Origin: Oreohelix idahoensis
Lineage: Eukaryota; Mollusca; Gastropoda; Stylommatophora; Oreohelicidae
Assembly: GCA_024509875.1 (NCBI GenBank)
Contig: JAMPIV010012204.1
Location: 1 to 64,000, forward strand
Length of the DNA: 64,000 bases
Reading direction: 5' to 3'
Shown: piece after piece, positions 33,067 through 44,504 of the stretch
Layout: every line of letters begins with the position of its first letter
Numbering within the stretch: the first letter of the stretch is position 1
The notes under the pieces: generated by a model
Databases searched by the model: none
What the model saw: only the letters and a program-made list of their open reading frames with translations
What the model was told of the DNA's origin: nothing
Program-made: the position numbers and the translations under genes

Positions 33067-33299
33067 CCAGACTTTAGCTTATAGTTTAGCAAACATAGTT
33101 GCACTGTAGCTATGTACGAGTTAGCAGTTCCGTATTATCATTTTAACTTGCTTTAGTTAAAACTTTACAGTAGTTTCTCTGTCGTATGTGCAGGTTATGA
33201 ACATTTTACATCAGCTTCTCATATAGAGACACAGTAACAGTACTTTTTTGTCTGGTGGAAACGAAGGGGGTAACAAGTTGTTATTACCTTTTGGAGCAC

Positions 33300-33450
33300 A
33301 AGAGCTAAATCTGTACATAACTTGTTAGTGTACAGACTGGAGAACAACTTTCAAAATTATTTCGTTTTGGTGTAAGCCTACTAGCGTGACGCGTCAGCGA
33401 GGAAATACAAGAACGAATATTGGTGGATTAACCAAGGTATCTTCAGAGAT
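33300..33450. repeat. Diverged dispersed repeat, copy 2
   Basis: Partner of 31310-31455. It is followed by a small local duplication of cttcagagattttac(g/a)ttgtgtc at about 33432-33519. Confidence 0.45.
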
Positions 33451-33660
33451 TTTACGTTGTGTCTCATCCTCTCCGGAGATTCTTGGTTGAGTGACATTTA
33501 CTTCAGAGATTTTACATTGTGTCATTCAAGAACATTCTGAATTATCAGTTATTTCTAGTGTAATGGACTACTGTCAGTACATGACCAACGCCAAGATTTT
33601 TATTTACACCAGCAACAACCAGAGAAAGGTAAACATTATTGCTTAATAGTGTATATCTTA

Positions 33661-33965
33661 CTACTATCCCACTCATACTCTGATTAGTATTACCACTGTC
33701 CCACTCTGAATAATGTTACTATAACTACTAGTACACGTATATTATTATAGTCATACTACTATCCCACTCATACTCTGATTAGTATTACCACTGTCCCACT
33801 CTGAATAATGTTACTATAACTACTAGTACACGTATATTATTATAGTCATACTACTATCCCACTCATATTCTGATTAGTATTACCACTGTCCCACTCTGAA
33901 TAATGTTACTATAACTACTAGTACACGTATATTATTATAGTCATACTACTATCCCACTCACATTC
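33661..33965. repeat. 95-bp tandem repeat
   Basis: About 3.2 nearly identical copies starting ctactatcccactcatactc and ending gtatattattatagtcata. Copy starts are at 33661, 33756, 33851 and 33946. Degenerate related blocks (ccacccagattcttat) continue to about 34080. Confidence 0.93.
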
Positions 33966-34080
33966 TTATATCTTTTAAGTACTGTACCACTCGTTTTCTT
34001 AGTACTCTGGTTTTACTGCTGTACCACCCAGATTCTTATTACTGTATTAACTTATTGCAATACCACCCAGATTCTTATTG

Positions 34081-34800
34081 GTGTGCAGTCTTTTTGTACC
34101 TGATATTCTATTCCGTGTTCTCATAGATTCTTTATTGTCTGTTATAGTTTCACTTCTTTTTCAATATCATTCGCTCAGCATCGTGCAAATAATAAAAACA
34201 TTAATTCCTCGAGTTATATGTCACTATCCGGATTGTTTAAATAATTATAATGTACAACATATCTGACTAAGTAAATGCTTTTTTTTATTTATTAAATTGT
34301 TAACTACTTTTCTTTGTAGCACGTCCCTTTCAACCATATACCATATACATGGACCTGTTGGTTATATCAGGACGTGTTTCATTTATTGTAATATTTTCTT
34401 GTTTGTATTTATGTTATGCTTTATACTTTGTTATTTCTCTAGTAGGTGTTTTTACTTTATAGTTATAGGTCATTTTGTTTTATTGTTCAGAAAAATGGTA
34501 TTGTCTATACTGGTAATCATTTAATGTTGATTGGAGGATTATTTATAGTCAATCCGTATTTATCTAGGGGGAATCTACCACCACTGTAGACTACTGGCTC
34601 GCATCCTTATTTATTTATTTTTTATATGTTAGCTTTTGTTTTTGTAATATATTGTTTTACTAACTTTTGTATTTATGGTGGGGTCTTAGTGCCTATGAGA
34701 TTTTCTACATTCATTTCTATCTTGTGGCTACTACGGTATGTCTTAATGTTTTGCCTCGGCTGGTCATATTCTTTGCGGTCCACCAGAAAGGATCTAATTG
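34081..34800. other. No recognised gene
   Basis: T-rich sequence with several short hydrophobic plus frames (62-77 codons). They reflect base composition; none has a recognised domain. Confidence 0.4.
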
Positions 34801-34802
34801 TA

Positions 34803-36313
34803 TACTGTTCAAAAAAAGAAACGCATAGCTATCCGAGGGCGCGTTTTATGAGTTTGTAAGTAAAATTTGGTGCTAGGGTATATAAAAACCAGCCTCAAAT
34901 GTTCTTTACAATGTCAAATGCACGTGTTGACCTGAATTGCGTTCGTTTTTGTAATCGTTACAACGCAGTGGTCAATTTTTGACCACAGCTCATGTTGCGC
35001 GCACGTGAAAGCAACAAAATTTTGGGTGAACACTATTCACTGACTACGCAACTGAAACCCTATAAAAGGATAACGCTACACACAAAAAAATTCAGTTCAT
35101 TTTCAAGCAGACATTTATGGCGTTCTCTATCGATAAATAACATTGCTATTGGCCGACTGCGTGCAGGCGAAAGTCAAAGTCAGGTTTCCAGGCATCTAAA
35201 CGTGCATCAGAGTACCATCAGTCGACTTTGGCACCGGTTCCAAGCCACTGGCTCAGATGAAGACCGGCATCGCAGTGGACGACCCAGAGTGACAACAGCA
35301 GCGGAGGATGGCTTTATTCGGCTTCGTCACCTCAGAGACAGGTTTACAACAGCTTCCTCAACTGCCCAGTCATTGCCTGTAGGACGTCATGTGTCTGATC
35401 AAACTGTCTGGAATAGACTGCATGACGCTGGACTTTGGGCACAACGACCTCACCAAGGACCTGTCCTTACGCGCCGCCATCGCCAAAATCAACTTCTTTG
35501 GGCCAATCAGCATCGTCCCTAGGCAGCTGACAATCAATGGAGATGTGTCTGGTTTAGTGACGAATCTTTCTTTTGTTGCAGCGTCATGATAGACGGCGTA
35601 GGGTCTACCGTAGGCGAAATAAACGTTTTGCCCAAAATTGCGTTGATGAAGCTCCGCCGCACGGTGGTGGAGGTGCAGTGGTGTGGGGAATGATCAGTAA
35701 CAACGGAAGGAGTCAATTGGTGCACATTGAAGGAGGCTTGAATGCGCAACGATACGTCAATGAAATTCTTCGACCCCATGTCCTTCCACTTTAGGCTGCC
35801 CAAAGGTCTGTGTTTCAACAGGACAACGCCAGACCCCAATGTGCACGGTTGACCACGCAGTTCCTGACTGCCAACAACATTCTTATCCTTCCCTGGCTAT
35901 CCCTGTCTCCAGACATGAGTCCGATTGAGCACCTGTGGGATGAGCTGCATAGACATGTTTGTCGCCGAGACGTTGCTCCAGCCAATCGTCGTGATCTGTT
36001 CCAGGCACTCCAGGAAGAGTGGGCAGCCATCCCACAGGCCGACATCAGACGTCTGATCGCATCCATGCCCAGGAGATGCCAGTCGCTGATCGATGCAAGA
36101 GGAGGCCACACACATACTAACGGGAAAGCCCGTACGCCAAAAAACTCTCGTGACCCAGATGCAAAACAACTATCAATAGATTGGTTGAACCCTAAGGTAT
36201 TCTTGTGTGCAATTTGAACAATTAACTCATTAAATTAAAAAAAGTTATTAAATGTCAAAATTATGGCTATGTGTGTGCCTTCAGTAGCTATGCGTTTCTT
36301 TTTTTGAACAGTA
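34803..36313 (+). mobile_element. Tc1-like DD34E transposon
   Basis: A 1511-bp element with perfect 29-bp terminal inverted repeats (34803-34831 and 36285-36313, outermost tactgttcaaaaaaagaaac). The target-site duplication is TA (34801-34802 and 36314-36315). It encodes a broken transposase on the plus strand. The perfect TIRs suggest recent activity, possibly in trans, despite the damaged gene. Confidence 0.93.
35117..36217 (+). pseudogene. Tc1-like transposase, inactivated
   Basis: The probable start is the ATG at 35117 (MAFSID...), with a one-base insertion shortly after; the following frame is open from 34992. Paired helix-turn-helix: IAIGRLRAGESQSQVSRHLN and HQSTISRLWHRF, then the GRPRVTT linker. 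The catalytic triad is visible: SDES Asp at 35559-35561, QQDNARP Asp at 35822-35824, and SPIEHLW Glu at 35927-35929, with exactly 34 residues between the last two. Lesions are an in-frame TAG at 35520, a frame change within about 35568-35585 and a stop near 35792. The length otherwise matches full Tc1 transposases of about 340 residues. Confidence 0.9.
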
Positions 36314-36429
36314 TATTTGGTTCTTGACACTCTTCACATATGAGTTTCTCCAGCATGAAATATTCAGTTCCAAGTTTGAGCCTTAGCAATTTTTATTAAT
36401 TGGTATTTTTAGTTCACAAGTTAGAAAGA

Positions 36430-36655
36430 AGCGATCCACATTTTTGGGCATATTATGAGAAGAGGAAAGCTGGAATATATCGTAACAACAGGTAAGATTG
36501 AAGGAAAAACAGATAGGGGAAGACAAAGAGAGCGAATCGTGGCATGGAAAGAAGTCAACAGCAGAATTGATAAAGTGTACTGGAGACAGGAAGTTGTGGA
36601 GAGACATGATCTTCTACGCCATTAGGCATGGTACTTGAAGAAGAAGAGTTTTAGT
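36430..36655 (+). pseudogene. LINE B C-terminal tail with internal deletion
   Basis: The plus strand gives FLGILREES-like sequence and then GKIEGKTDRGRQRERIVAWK, with the SLKSWHG segment of the 28-kb copy deleted. It is followed by KEVNSRIDKVYWRQEVVERH in a shifted frame and an identical terminal gccattaggcatggtacttgaagaagaag. Confidence 0.78.
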
Positions 36656-36884
36656 TCATATTGTACTTGACATTTTTTGCTTGGTTTTTTTTTTGTCTCA
36701 GGATTTTATATTAGTTTCTTCCTTTTTGCTTAGGTCCCATGCTGTTATCCATTTTACAGTTATTGCTTTAGTAAATACTATTTATTTATATTTACGTCAA
36801 TTATTTTGCCGTTATAACCTGTTCAACCAAACGGTTATATTTGGGGTATATTATGTGTTAGCTTCTTCGGTGCTAGCACACTCC

Positions 36885-37045
36885 AAGTCCTGAAAAGTAC
36901 CGCTAGCTGACTGTCTGGATTCCTCTCGTCGTTAGTCTGTTTGTAAAATTGTGGCGTGTTCAATAATGTATTTCTCATCCTGTTTTGCTAGTTCGGTGTC
37001 AGCCCTGAGAAGGGCTAGTCCTAAAAAAGGACTACTAGCTGGATT
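36885..37045. other. Cluster of short GC hairpins
   Basis: Includes agccctgagaagggct (6-bp arms, 4-nt loop) at about 37003-37018 and tagtcctaaaaaaggacta next to it, plus a decayed arm at 36892. The region resembles 2600-2750. Confidence 0.4.
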
Positions 37046-37149
37046 GTAGAGTGGTGTGTGTTTTGACCTTGTTTCTGTTGTGTTTCTTGTCTTTTTCTGC
37101 TGTAACTGATATATCTCTTTTTCGATTTTCGATTACTGTTGGGAGTAAC

Positions 37150-38320
37150 CGTTCTAGCATTTCTGAGACGACCTTTTCATTGGGTTGATCGTTCTTTTTA
37201 TTTTCTGTTTATTTTCTGTTATTTTTAGTTTGTTTTTAGCCTCAATGTCCTCCATGATCATTCTTTCAGTTTCTATGCTTTTGAGGACTTCTTCGTTTTC
37301 CTCTTTCAGCTCTGCTAGCTTCTTGATATTTGTTTCTATTTGATGCTGAATTGTTTCCATATTCTCCATCATACTCCTGACGCTCTGCAGATCTATCGTA
37401 TTATCACGTCTTTCAGTTTGGTCCTCTGAGTTTTTCTGCTTCTAATCTCGACCTGAAGTTTTTTGTTTTATTTCTTTTACATCCGTGGTCAGCTGATGTA
37501 GTTGTCTTCTAGTTATTGGGTACTGTTTGTCCGTGACATCCGCAGTCACTGTGTGTCTTGTTTCTTTGAAGGATATGTTTTTGCACACGGATTCCTTCAG
37601 TATTTTCTTTGTTTCCCGAAACACCGGACAACCTCGGTACCTTGCCTCGTAGTTTCCGAGACAGTTTGCGCAGGTTCTGTTGGCGTTACGGACTTAAAGT
37701 TGATATCCTTTTTAGCCTGAGGACATTCACTATAAAGGTGACTTCTTGCACAGAGTACCGGCAAACTGTCTCTTTCCTGCATGTCTTTGTGTGCGAAAAT
37801 TGCTGGCAGTTTGAGCACTGCATGACCGGAGTGATAAAGGCTTCTGTCTTTGTTGATTTATTTTTCAGCGTCGGTTTCTCAGGTCGTGTCGTTTCTTCAG
37901 TAGTTATCACAATCAGATTGGTATCTTTTTTCTCCCGGGTTTTTAATCTTTCGACTTGATTGATTCTGACATCTACGTTTTCTGCTTGTAGGCAACTGTG
38001 AACTTCTTGTATGGATCATCTGGTGTCGACTCCTCTTAACACCAACTTATTCGTTTTCTTGAAGGTTTCTACCATCACTTTTATCTGGTGGGGCAGCTTG
38101 AATTATTTTGGTCCGGACTCCAGTTCGGTCATTAGCGAGATGTTTTTTTCTGTGCTGTTGAGAGCAAGCAGGACTCCCTTTTCGTGTCTCCCTACTTTAG
38201 CAATGCCTCTCCTGCCCATTATTGTCTCGAGGATACCGATAACTTTATCGTCGTGTAGGGCCCAGAGCGTGGCCTCACCTCCAGACATCTGGCTGATCTT
38301 GATGTTCCTCTCCTGATGTT
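37150..38320 (-). pseudogene. LINE ORF1 (Gag-like) remnant with zinc knuckles
   Basis: Minus-strand pieces in three frames form one Gag-like ORF1, in order: a GGEATLWALHDDKVIGILET segment (38290), an RRM-like stretch with KLVLRGVD near 38040, then a CCHC knuckle CSNCQQFSHTKTC (about 37800-37840), a second partial knuckle ending HLYSECPQAKKD, and finally a long Glu/Lys coiled coil (METIQHQIETNIKKLAELKE, 37300-37370). The layout fits ORF1p of I/Jockey-superfamily LINEs. Stops and frameshifts throughout; no ORF2 follows on the left. Confidence 0.65.
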
Positions 38321-38744
38321 CTTGAACTAAAAATAATTCATAGAAGCTTAGACATACTCTGGTTTGATAGGAATCAGTGTTTTTCTACACACACCCCCTT
38401 GAGTGATTTGCATAGCAACCAATGTTTATAGTTGGTTACCATGTGAATAATGACTCAACATGAAGGTGCATAATTGTAAAACTGCGAAATTATAATTATA
38501 CTGAGGCAACAGGAAAAAGATATTTATAATTTTTCCACGGGGAATCACTCAATGATTTCTTATGGATTTTTCAAAAGTGTGTGTCTAGAAAGCTTTGATC
38601 GTAAATTTCAACATTTGTTACATGCATTGTGCATTTTCACCAACATCAACTCTATTTATTGCTTGTTTTATACTGATTCTATATAATAGTAGTTAGCAGA
38701 GCTTCTTTTGTTCACAATGGAAAATAAAACAAACACTTGGAGGC

Positions 38745-39240
38745 GTGTACACCAACAAACCGTTGCCTGAAAATGAGACACCTATTGTCGATAGTGACGC
38801 TATAAAGCCTCTGTGCTCCTCAGCAAAGAAAATAAAGGTCATAAAGGTCCAAGAAAGTGAAGGACAAGCTAAAAATGACAACAGAGGAAATGGGTTTATC
38901 CTTATAGATGTAAAACTACTGTTTGGGTTTTTGTGCGCTAACTTTAGATGTGACAAATGTTATCAGTACTCACTGACCTGTGAGATCATCGAAGAGACTC
39001 GGAATGGCTTTTGTCATGAAATCAGTATCAAGTGCACAAACTGTGGCGAATGGAATGCCAATTTCAATACTTCTGATGTTTCATCTTCAGCTACTCACAA
39101 ACAAAGAAGTAAATGTGCGAATGGTGGCATTTGTGCATTCTATTGGGAAAGGCCACAGTGCATTGCAGAATTTTTCGATATACATGAACACAAGTCAACC
39201 CATGGCAAAGAAAGCATACAGGTGAACGCTGCACATGATC
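38745..39240 (+). pseudogene. Mutator-like transposase N-terminal fragment
   Basis: An open frame of 169 codons. Residues 47-110 contain NGFILIDVKLLFGFL followed by two CxxC pairs (CDKC, CTNC) with a GEW spacing, as I recall the N-terminal zinc region of animal proteins annotated Mutator-like transposase. The family then shows an aromatic GKGHSAL...FC/MN segment. Here that part (SIGKGHSALQNFSIYMNTSQ) is in the +1-shifted frame at about 39140-39200, so a frameshift lies near 39060-39110. The catalytic region is absent downstream. Confidence 0.55.
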
Positions 39241-39254
39241 TATTCAGCAAGTAA

Positions 39255-40865
39255 AGACATTGCAATGGAAAGGCCCTGAGAGCACTGAAAAGGGGATTCA
39301 TAGACACTGCAGCTGCAGTAGAAGGAGACCTTTATTCAACAGGAGCTCATTAAACTTCATTTTGTGAGTTCTTTTTCTGTTTTTCTTTGTTTTCTCGGAA
39401 TTGTCTTTTTAGGATAATTGGTGATCTTTGAAACAAGATATCTCTGGATCTGTACATTCAATTGACATGAGAATTAACACAGTTGGTTGTCATGTAATCT
39501 TACAGATTCTGACCTAAAATGGGTACAATTGAATTCAAAGTTTTAGTTTTATGACCATCATGCATATATAATGAGGCACAAATATCAAACATTCCTGAAA
39601 TATAAATTTTGAAAATTCATTAAACATTAACCTTTCTGTCAATCTCTGTCATTTTAGTTCATGACCTCACGCTATATATAATAATTCAATTTGCCAAGTT
39701 TCAGTCAGATCCATGTACAAATAACATAGTTATGATGTTTTAAAAAAGGTGTATAATTTATTCACTACGGCGGCCATATTGGATAGCTAATTTGCATAAT
39801 TAATGAGGTCATTATGTGGACAAACATTTTAAGTCCATACTAACACTATACCCATGGTTGTTTGATTCTGAAAGGAAAATTTGAGTTTTTTTACCCTATC
39901 AAGGTATCCTACTACCTTAAAGCTGCAACCAAGCTGGAGTGGGTTCAATTTTCTACAATAGACAACAGGAGGCTGACACTTTGGAGTCATGACCCATGTG
40001 GGCCCGCCGCCCTTAGAGTGTAAAGGAGAGTAAGGGGCCGAAACACTTGATCGATGGGGGGGGGGGACCTTTTCTGATGATCAGTTTGCCTCCTGTTGTA
40101 TCGCTCTGTATAGAGTTTCCTATCATCCCTTACTATGAAATCTTTTATACAGTACAGTTACTTCCACTTTATTGTACATTGTTTTCATTATTATATAAAA
40201 TTGGCTGGGCCAGTGCCAATCAAAACTTGACAAATTAATATGTACCAAGAAAGGGCGCTGCATGCGAATTTTTAGCTGTGAATGATGAGTGGAACTTAGT
40301 GATGTTGAGCGTCAAAGATTTGAAACATCAGAACAACGGACACGTCAAGTTACTAAAAAGTGTTTTTAAAACGCATACACACTGAGGTGTATACATACAC
40401 CTTATGTTATCTCTGTTACAAATCACACATCCTGTCTGGGGTTGTTTACTGGGCAGACACAAAAGCCACGGTGACATGCGTGAATGAGCCAAGCACAAAT
40501 GTGATACGCAGATGAATTCAGAAAAAAAAAAAAAAAAATTTAAAGGTGAATGTGATGGGAAATAGCGATGGAAACACAAAAAATCAAATAGCGAGACAGC
40601 AAAACAGGTGCTAAATAAAGTTAAGTCATTAAAAACATAAACGAAAACAAAATCATTATCTTTATCTTCCTGTGGAACAAAGACTTTCAGAACGTTTAAA
40701 CCAAGCCTTCTATTTTTGTGTTCTTTGCCGTTCATTCATGATTTTTTTTCTCTCTCCATCATGTCTGTATTTATTTAATGTCTGTCTCGGGTTACCACCT
40801 CCCCCCACCCTCTATTTTTCTCCACTTAGCCGTGTGTAGTTCTCATGGGTCTGTCAGGAGAGAAA
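39255..40865. other. 1.6 kb without recognised gene
   Basis: Contains phrases typical of dispersed non-coding repeats (tacggcggccatattggata near 39768) and a 12-bp inverted pair acaacaggaggc / gcctcctgttgt at 39962-39973 and 40088-40099. The 135-codon minus frame at 40328-40735 is low-complexity and unrecognised. Confidence 0.4.
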
Positions 40866-40869
40866 GAAC

Positions 40870-41035
40870 GTACAGGCTCCTGTTCCCTGCCTAATGTCGA
40901 CAACAGTCGACTAATATAAGACTGTACATGAGGTTGGCAACCTCCTCATATAAAAACTAATTGCGTCAGAAACCACTGCTGCAGGAGGCTACCGTGAAGG
41001 ATACCTGCAAGGGGACCATGATGATGATGATCTAT
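40870..41035 (+). repeat. Repeat C copy
   Basis: Contains gttccctgcctaatgtcgac, ggttggcaacctcctcat, gaaaccactgctgcagg and gatacctgcaaggggac, then a (atg)n tail, atgatgatgatgatc. It abuts LINE A sequence. Confidence 0.65.
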
Positions 41036-41036
41036 C

Positions 41037-43090
41037 TTACCTTGAGGATATAAAGACCAAGAACTGGCTTGTAATGATATCATCTAGTTTCCTATAGTGT
41101 GTTCTGTCTAAAGCTAGAGTTCTTTCTCTTATCTCTTGTTTCACTTGCTGTTGTTGTTTTTGTTGTTTCTTGCCATCAGTTTCCACATTGGTGATCTTCT
41201 CAAACATTATCAATCCACTCAAACTGGTGATCTTCTCAAACATTATCAATCCACTCAAACTGGTGATCTTCTCAAACATTATCAATCCACTCACACTGGT
41301 GATCTTCTCAAACATTATCAATCCACTCACACTGGTGATCTTCTCACACATTATCAATCCACTCACACTGGTGATCTTCTCAAACATTATCAATCCACTC
41401 ACACTGGTGATCTTCTCACACATTATCAATCCACTCACACTGGTGATCTTCTCAAACATTATCAATCCACTCACACTGGTGATCTTCTCACACATTATCA
41501 ATCCAATCACACTGGTGATCTTCTCAAACATTATCAATCCACTCACACTGGTGATCTTCTCACACATTATCAATCCACTCACACTGGTGATCTTCTCACA
41601 CATTATCAATCCACTCACACTGGTGATCTTCTCAAACATTATCAATCCACTCACACTGGTGATCTTCTCACACATTATCAATCCACTCACAATGGTGATC
41701 TTCTCAAACATTATCAATCCACTCACACTGGTGATCTTCTCACACATTTTCAATCCACTCACACTGGTGAGCTTCTCAAACATTATCAATCCACTCACAC
41801 TGGTGATCTTCTCAAACATTATCAATCCACTCACACTGGTGATCTTCTCACACATTATCAATCCACTCACACTGGTGATCTTCTCACACATTATCAATCC
41901 ACTCACACTGGTGATCTTCTCAAACATTATCAATCCACTCACACTGGTGATATTCTCACACATTATCAATCCACTCACACTGGTGATCTTCTCAAACATT
42001 ATCAATCCACTCACACTGGTGATATTCTCACACATTATCAATCCACTCACACTGGTGATCTTCTCAAACATTATCAATCCACTCACACTGGTGATCTTCT
42101 CACACGTTATCAATCCACTCACACTGGTGATCTTCTCAAACATTATCAATCCACTCACACTGGTGATCTTCTCAAACATTATCAATCCACTCACACTGGT
42201 GATCTTCTCACACATTATGAATCCGCTCACACTGGTGATCTTCTCACACATTATCAATCCACTCACACTGGTGATCTCCTCAAACGTGATCAATCCACTC
42301 ACACTGGTGATCTTCTCAAACATTATCAATCCACTCACACTGGTGATCTTCTCACACATTATCAATCCACTCACACTGGTGATCTTCTCAAACATTATCA
42401 ATCCACTCACACTGGTGATCTTCTCAAACATTATCAATCCACTCACACTGGTGATCTTCTCAAACATTATCAATCCACTCACACTGGTGATCTTCTCACA
42501 CATTATCAATCCATTCACACTGGTGATCTTCTCAAACATTATCAATCCACTCACACTGGTGATCTTCTCAAACATTATCAATCCACTCACACTGGGGATC
42601 TTCTCAAACATTATCAATCCACTCACACTGGTGATCTTCTCAAACATTATCAATCCACTCACACTGGTGATCTTCTCAAACATTATCAATCCACTCACAC
42701 TGGTGATCTTCTCAAACATTATCAATCCACTCACACTGGTGATCTTCTCAAACATTATCAATCCACTCACACTGGTGATCTTCTCAAACATTATCAATCC
42801 ACTCACACTGGTGATCTTCTCAAACATTATCAATCCACTCACACTGGTGATCTTCTCACACATTATCAATCCACTCACACTGGTGATCTTCTCAAACATT
42901 ATCAATCCACTCACACTGGTGATCTTCTCAAACATTATCAATCCACTCACACTGGTGATCTTCTCAAACATTATCAATCCACTCACACTGGTGATCTTCT
43001 CAAACATTATCAATCCACTATTCTACGCAAGCGCCCATTTATGAAAAGTCTGTAAATTGACGGATGTCGTGTTTGTTGTCCTCCGCGTGT
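41037..43090 (-). mobile_element. LINE A C-terminal remnant split by a 36-bp array
   Basis: The right flank on the minus strand (43090-43015) encodes a TTNTTSVNLQTF / FINGRLRRIV sequence, the canonical KLQTFINxCLRRI segment. The left flank (41190-41040) encodes KQEIRERT..., HYRKLDDIITSQFLVF, matching EIRRRRW..HTLRKPxDxITRQxLxW. The array at 41190-43018 sits exactly between these two consecutive LINE segments. Confidence 0.8.
41190..43018. repeat. 36-bp minisatellite, about 51 copies
   Basis: The unit is aaacattatcaatccactca followed by cactggtgatcttctc. The main variant is cacacatt for aaacatt, interspersed without a strict alternation, and copies are otherwise about 97% identical. A period of 12 codons without stops leaves two plus frames and one minus frame open for over 620 codons each. 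On the minus strand the unit contains tgtttgagaag, the CLRR coding piece of the LINE in which it lies. Confidence 0.97.
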
Positions 43091-43290
43091 CAGAGCTGGC
43101 GATGGATAGGAAACCTGTTGAAAGCATTACAAAGCTGTTCTTGTTCAGGAATTCCCCATGGTAAAAGAGGTTGAGGGAGAAAACAAACACATGTAGAAGG
43201 TAAATGGAGACAGACAAGAAGTGGATGTAGAAGATCTTGGGTTGATGGCACGTGACAGGAAGAGTTAGTTGAAAGCCTGTGACGTAGAAC
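43088..43290 (+). pseudogene. LINE A tail, opposite orientation
   Basis: Plus strand agctggcgatggataggaaa, cctgttgaaagcattacaaa and so on encode a decayed RRWRWI..LRKPVESITK..LFW..PHGKR and a terminal DGTxQEELVESL. It lies head to head with the minus-strand LINE A piece ending at about 43090. Confidence 0.65.
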
Positions 43291-43619
43291 ACATTTATCA
43301 CATCATTTTACTGATAGCTTACGCCTTCAAGCACGAAATCCGACTTCATTTGACTTAAACGTTTAATATTTATTTCTTCCGTCACATCTCTCCCTGTCTT
43401 TATCTCTTAAGTACTCACCACCAGGGCCGGCACTTGGGGTAGTCACCGAGATGTATTTTAAAAAATTAAAATGTTTGAAAAACAAGAAAAATGAAACAAA
43501 ATTTAAAAGTAGAACATTATTTGCTTATATGAAACGAATCGTTTAACTATATACCTGTATTATTTCTTTCTAAAAAAAAAAAACAGCACATCGAGTGCCC
43601 ATATGCAACTCAATATTCA

Positions 43620-43793
43620 CTGCATTCTAGATAATCGGACGCCGCTTGGGTCATAAAAATACTTCGGCTTATCCGGAATTCTGCATATCCGGAGTTTTTA
43701 CCAAAGAACACTTCTGGCCGGGACCTGCAACACTGCTTTGACTTAACCGAAATTCGGCATAAGCGAGTTTCGCTTATCGGGACTGTACTATAA
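43620..43793. mobile_element. Possible pogo/Tigger-like terminal sequence
   Basis: Rich in cggcttatccggaattctgc / accgaaattcggcataagcg motifs and ends cgcttatcgggactg before ta. This recalls pogo-type TIRs, which begin CAGT and insert at TA. The matching opposite end was not found with confidence. Confidence 0.35.
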
Positions 43794-43799
43794 ATAAAG

Positions 43800-44417
43800 A
43801 AATACTCGTATGTTACCTACAATAAGATCGTATCCACTATAAATATATTTCTTTTATGCAAAAGATTCTAGTGAACATCACTTGCGGAAAGCATATTGTG
43901 ATACAACTCAATACCATGAAACTAAATCTCGTATCAGAACATACCGTACTGCCCAGGATGGTTGCCTGGGTGTCATCACGAGACCTCGCACCACCATGAA
44001 ACATCACTAGGACCCGCTCTGCTCACCACCTTAATTTTTTTATTTACTCCACATACCATTGTTTGTTTGTTTGCTGTTGTTGTTCTGTCAGTCTTACTTA
44101 TTCTATAGTTGCATCATACTCACAGCAACTGGTCACTACGGCAGTGGTAGACGCGACATCTTTTGCATTATTGAGTGTACCTCCATCGGATACGCCCCTG
44201 TAGCTCACGTCCCATCCCAACCTTTTCCCCTCCTGCCAAAATGAGCTTCCTGTATCCAACCACAATGACATTCACACCGGACCCAGGAAACACCTGCTGA
44301 ACTAACACCCCCCCCCCCCTTTCCCCCCACACGCGCGCGCGTACATTCATAACCACTACCACCCCTCCTCCTCTGCCACCCATGATATAATTGTTTCCGG
44401 TATGACAAGTCCAACGG
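43800..44417. other. No recognised gene
   Basis: Includes a C-run at 44308-44330. Short frames show no domain. Confidence 0.4.
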
Positions 44418-44500
44418 TATACAATAGTTGTACTGTTAGTGTGAGCCACAATAGTTGTACTGTTAGTGTGAGCCACAATAGTTGTACTGTTAGTGTGAGC
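44418..44500. repeat. 27-bp tandem triplication
   Basis: Three copies of ccacaatagttgtactgtta gtgtgag, directly adjoining the SINE to its right. Confidence 0.9.
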
Positions 44501-44504
44501 GCCC

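Noticed and set aside
34626..34859. 77-codon hydrophobic ORF upstream of the Tc1 element
   Set aside because: T-rich composition explains it, and it runs into the transposon terminus.
39962..40099. 12-bp inverted repeat as transposon termini
   Set aside because: No target-site duplication, and the similarity stops after 12 bp; could be chance or a small hairpin.
41037..43055. ORFs of 658, 639 and 624 codons as a repetitive protein gene
   Set aside because: They arise from a 36-bp stop-free unit and are open in three frames on both strands, with no start context, signal peptide or codon bias. The array sits inside a LINE remnant.
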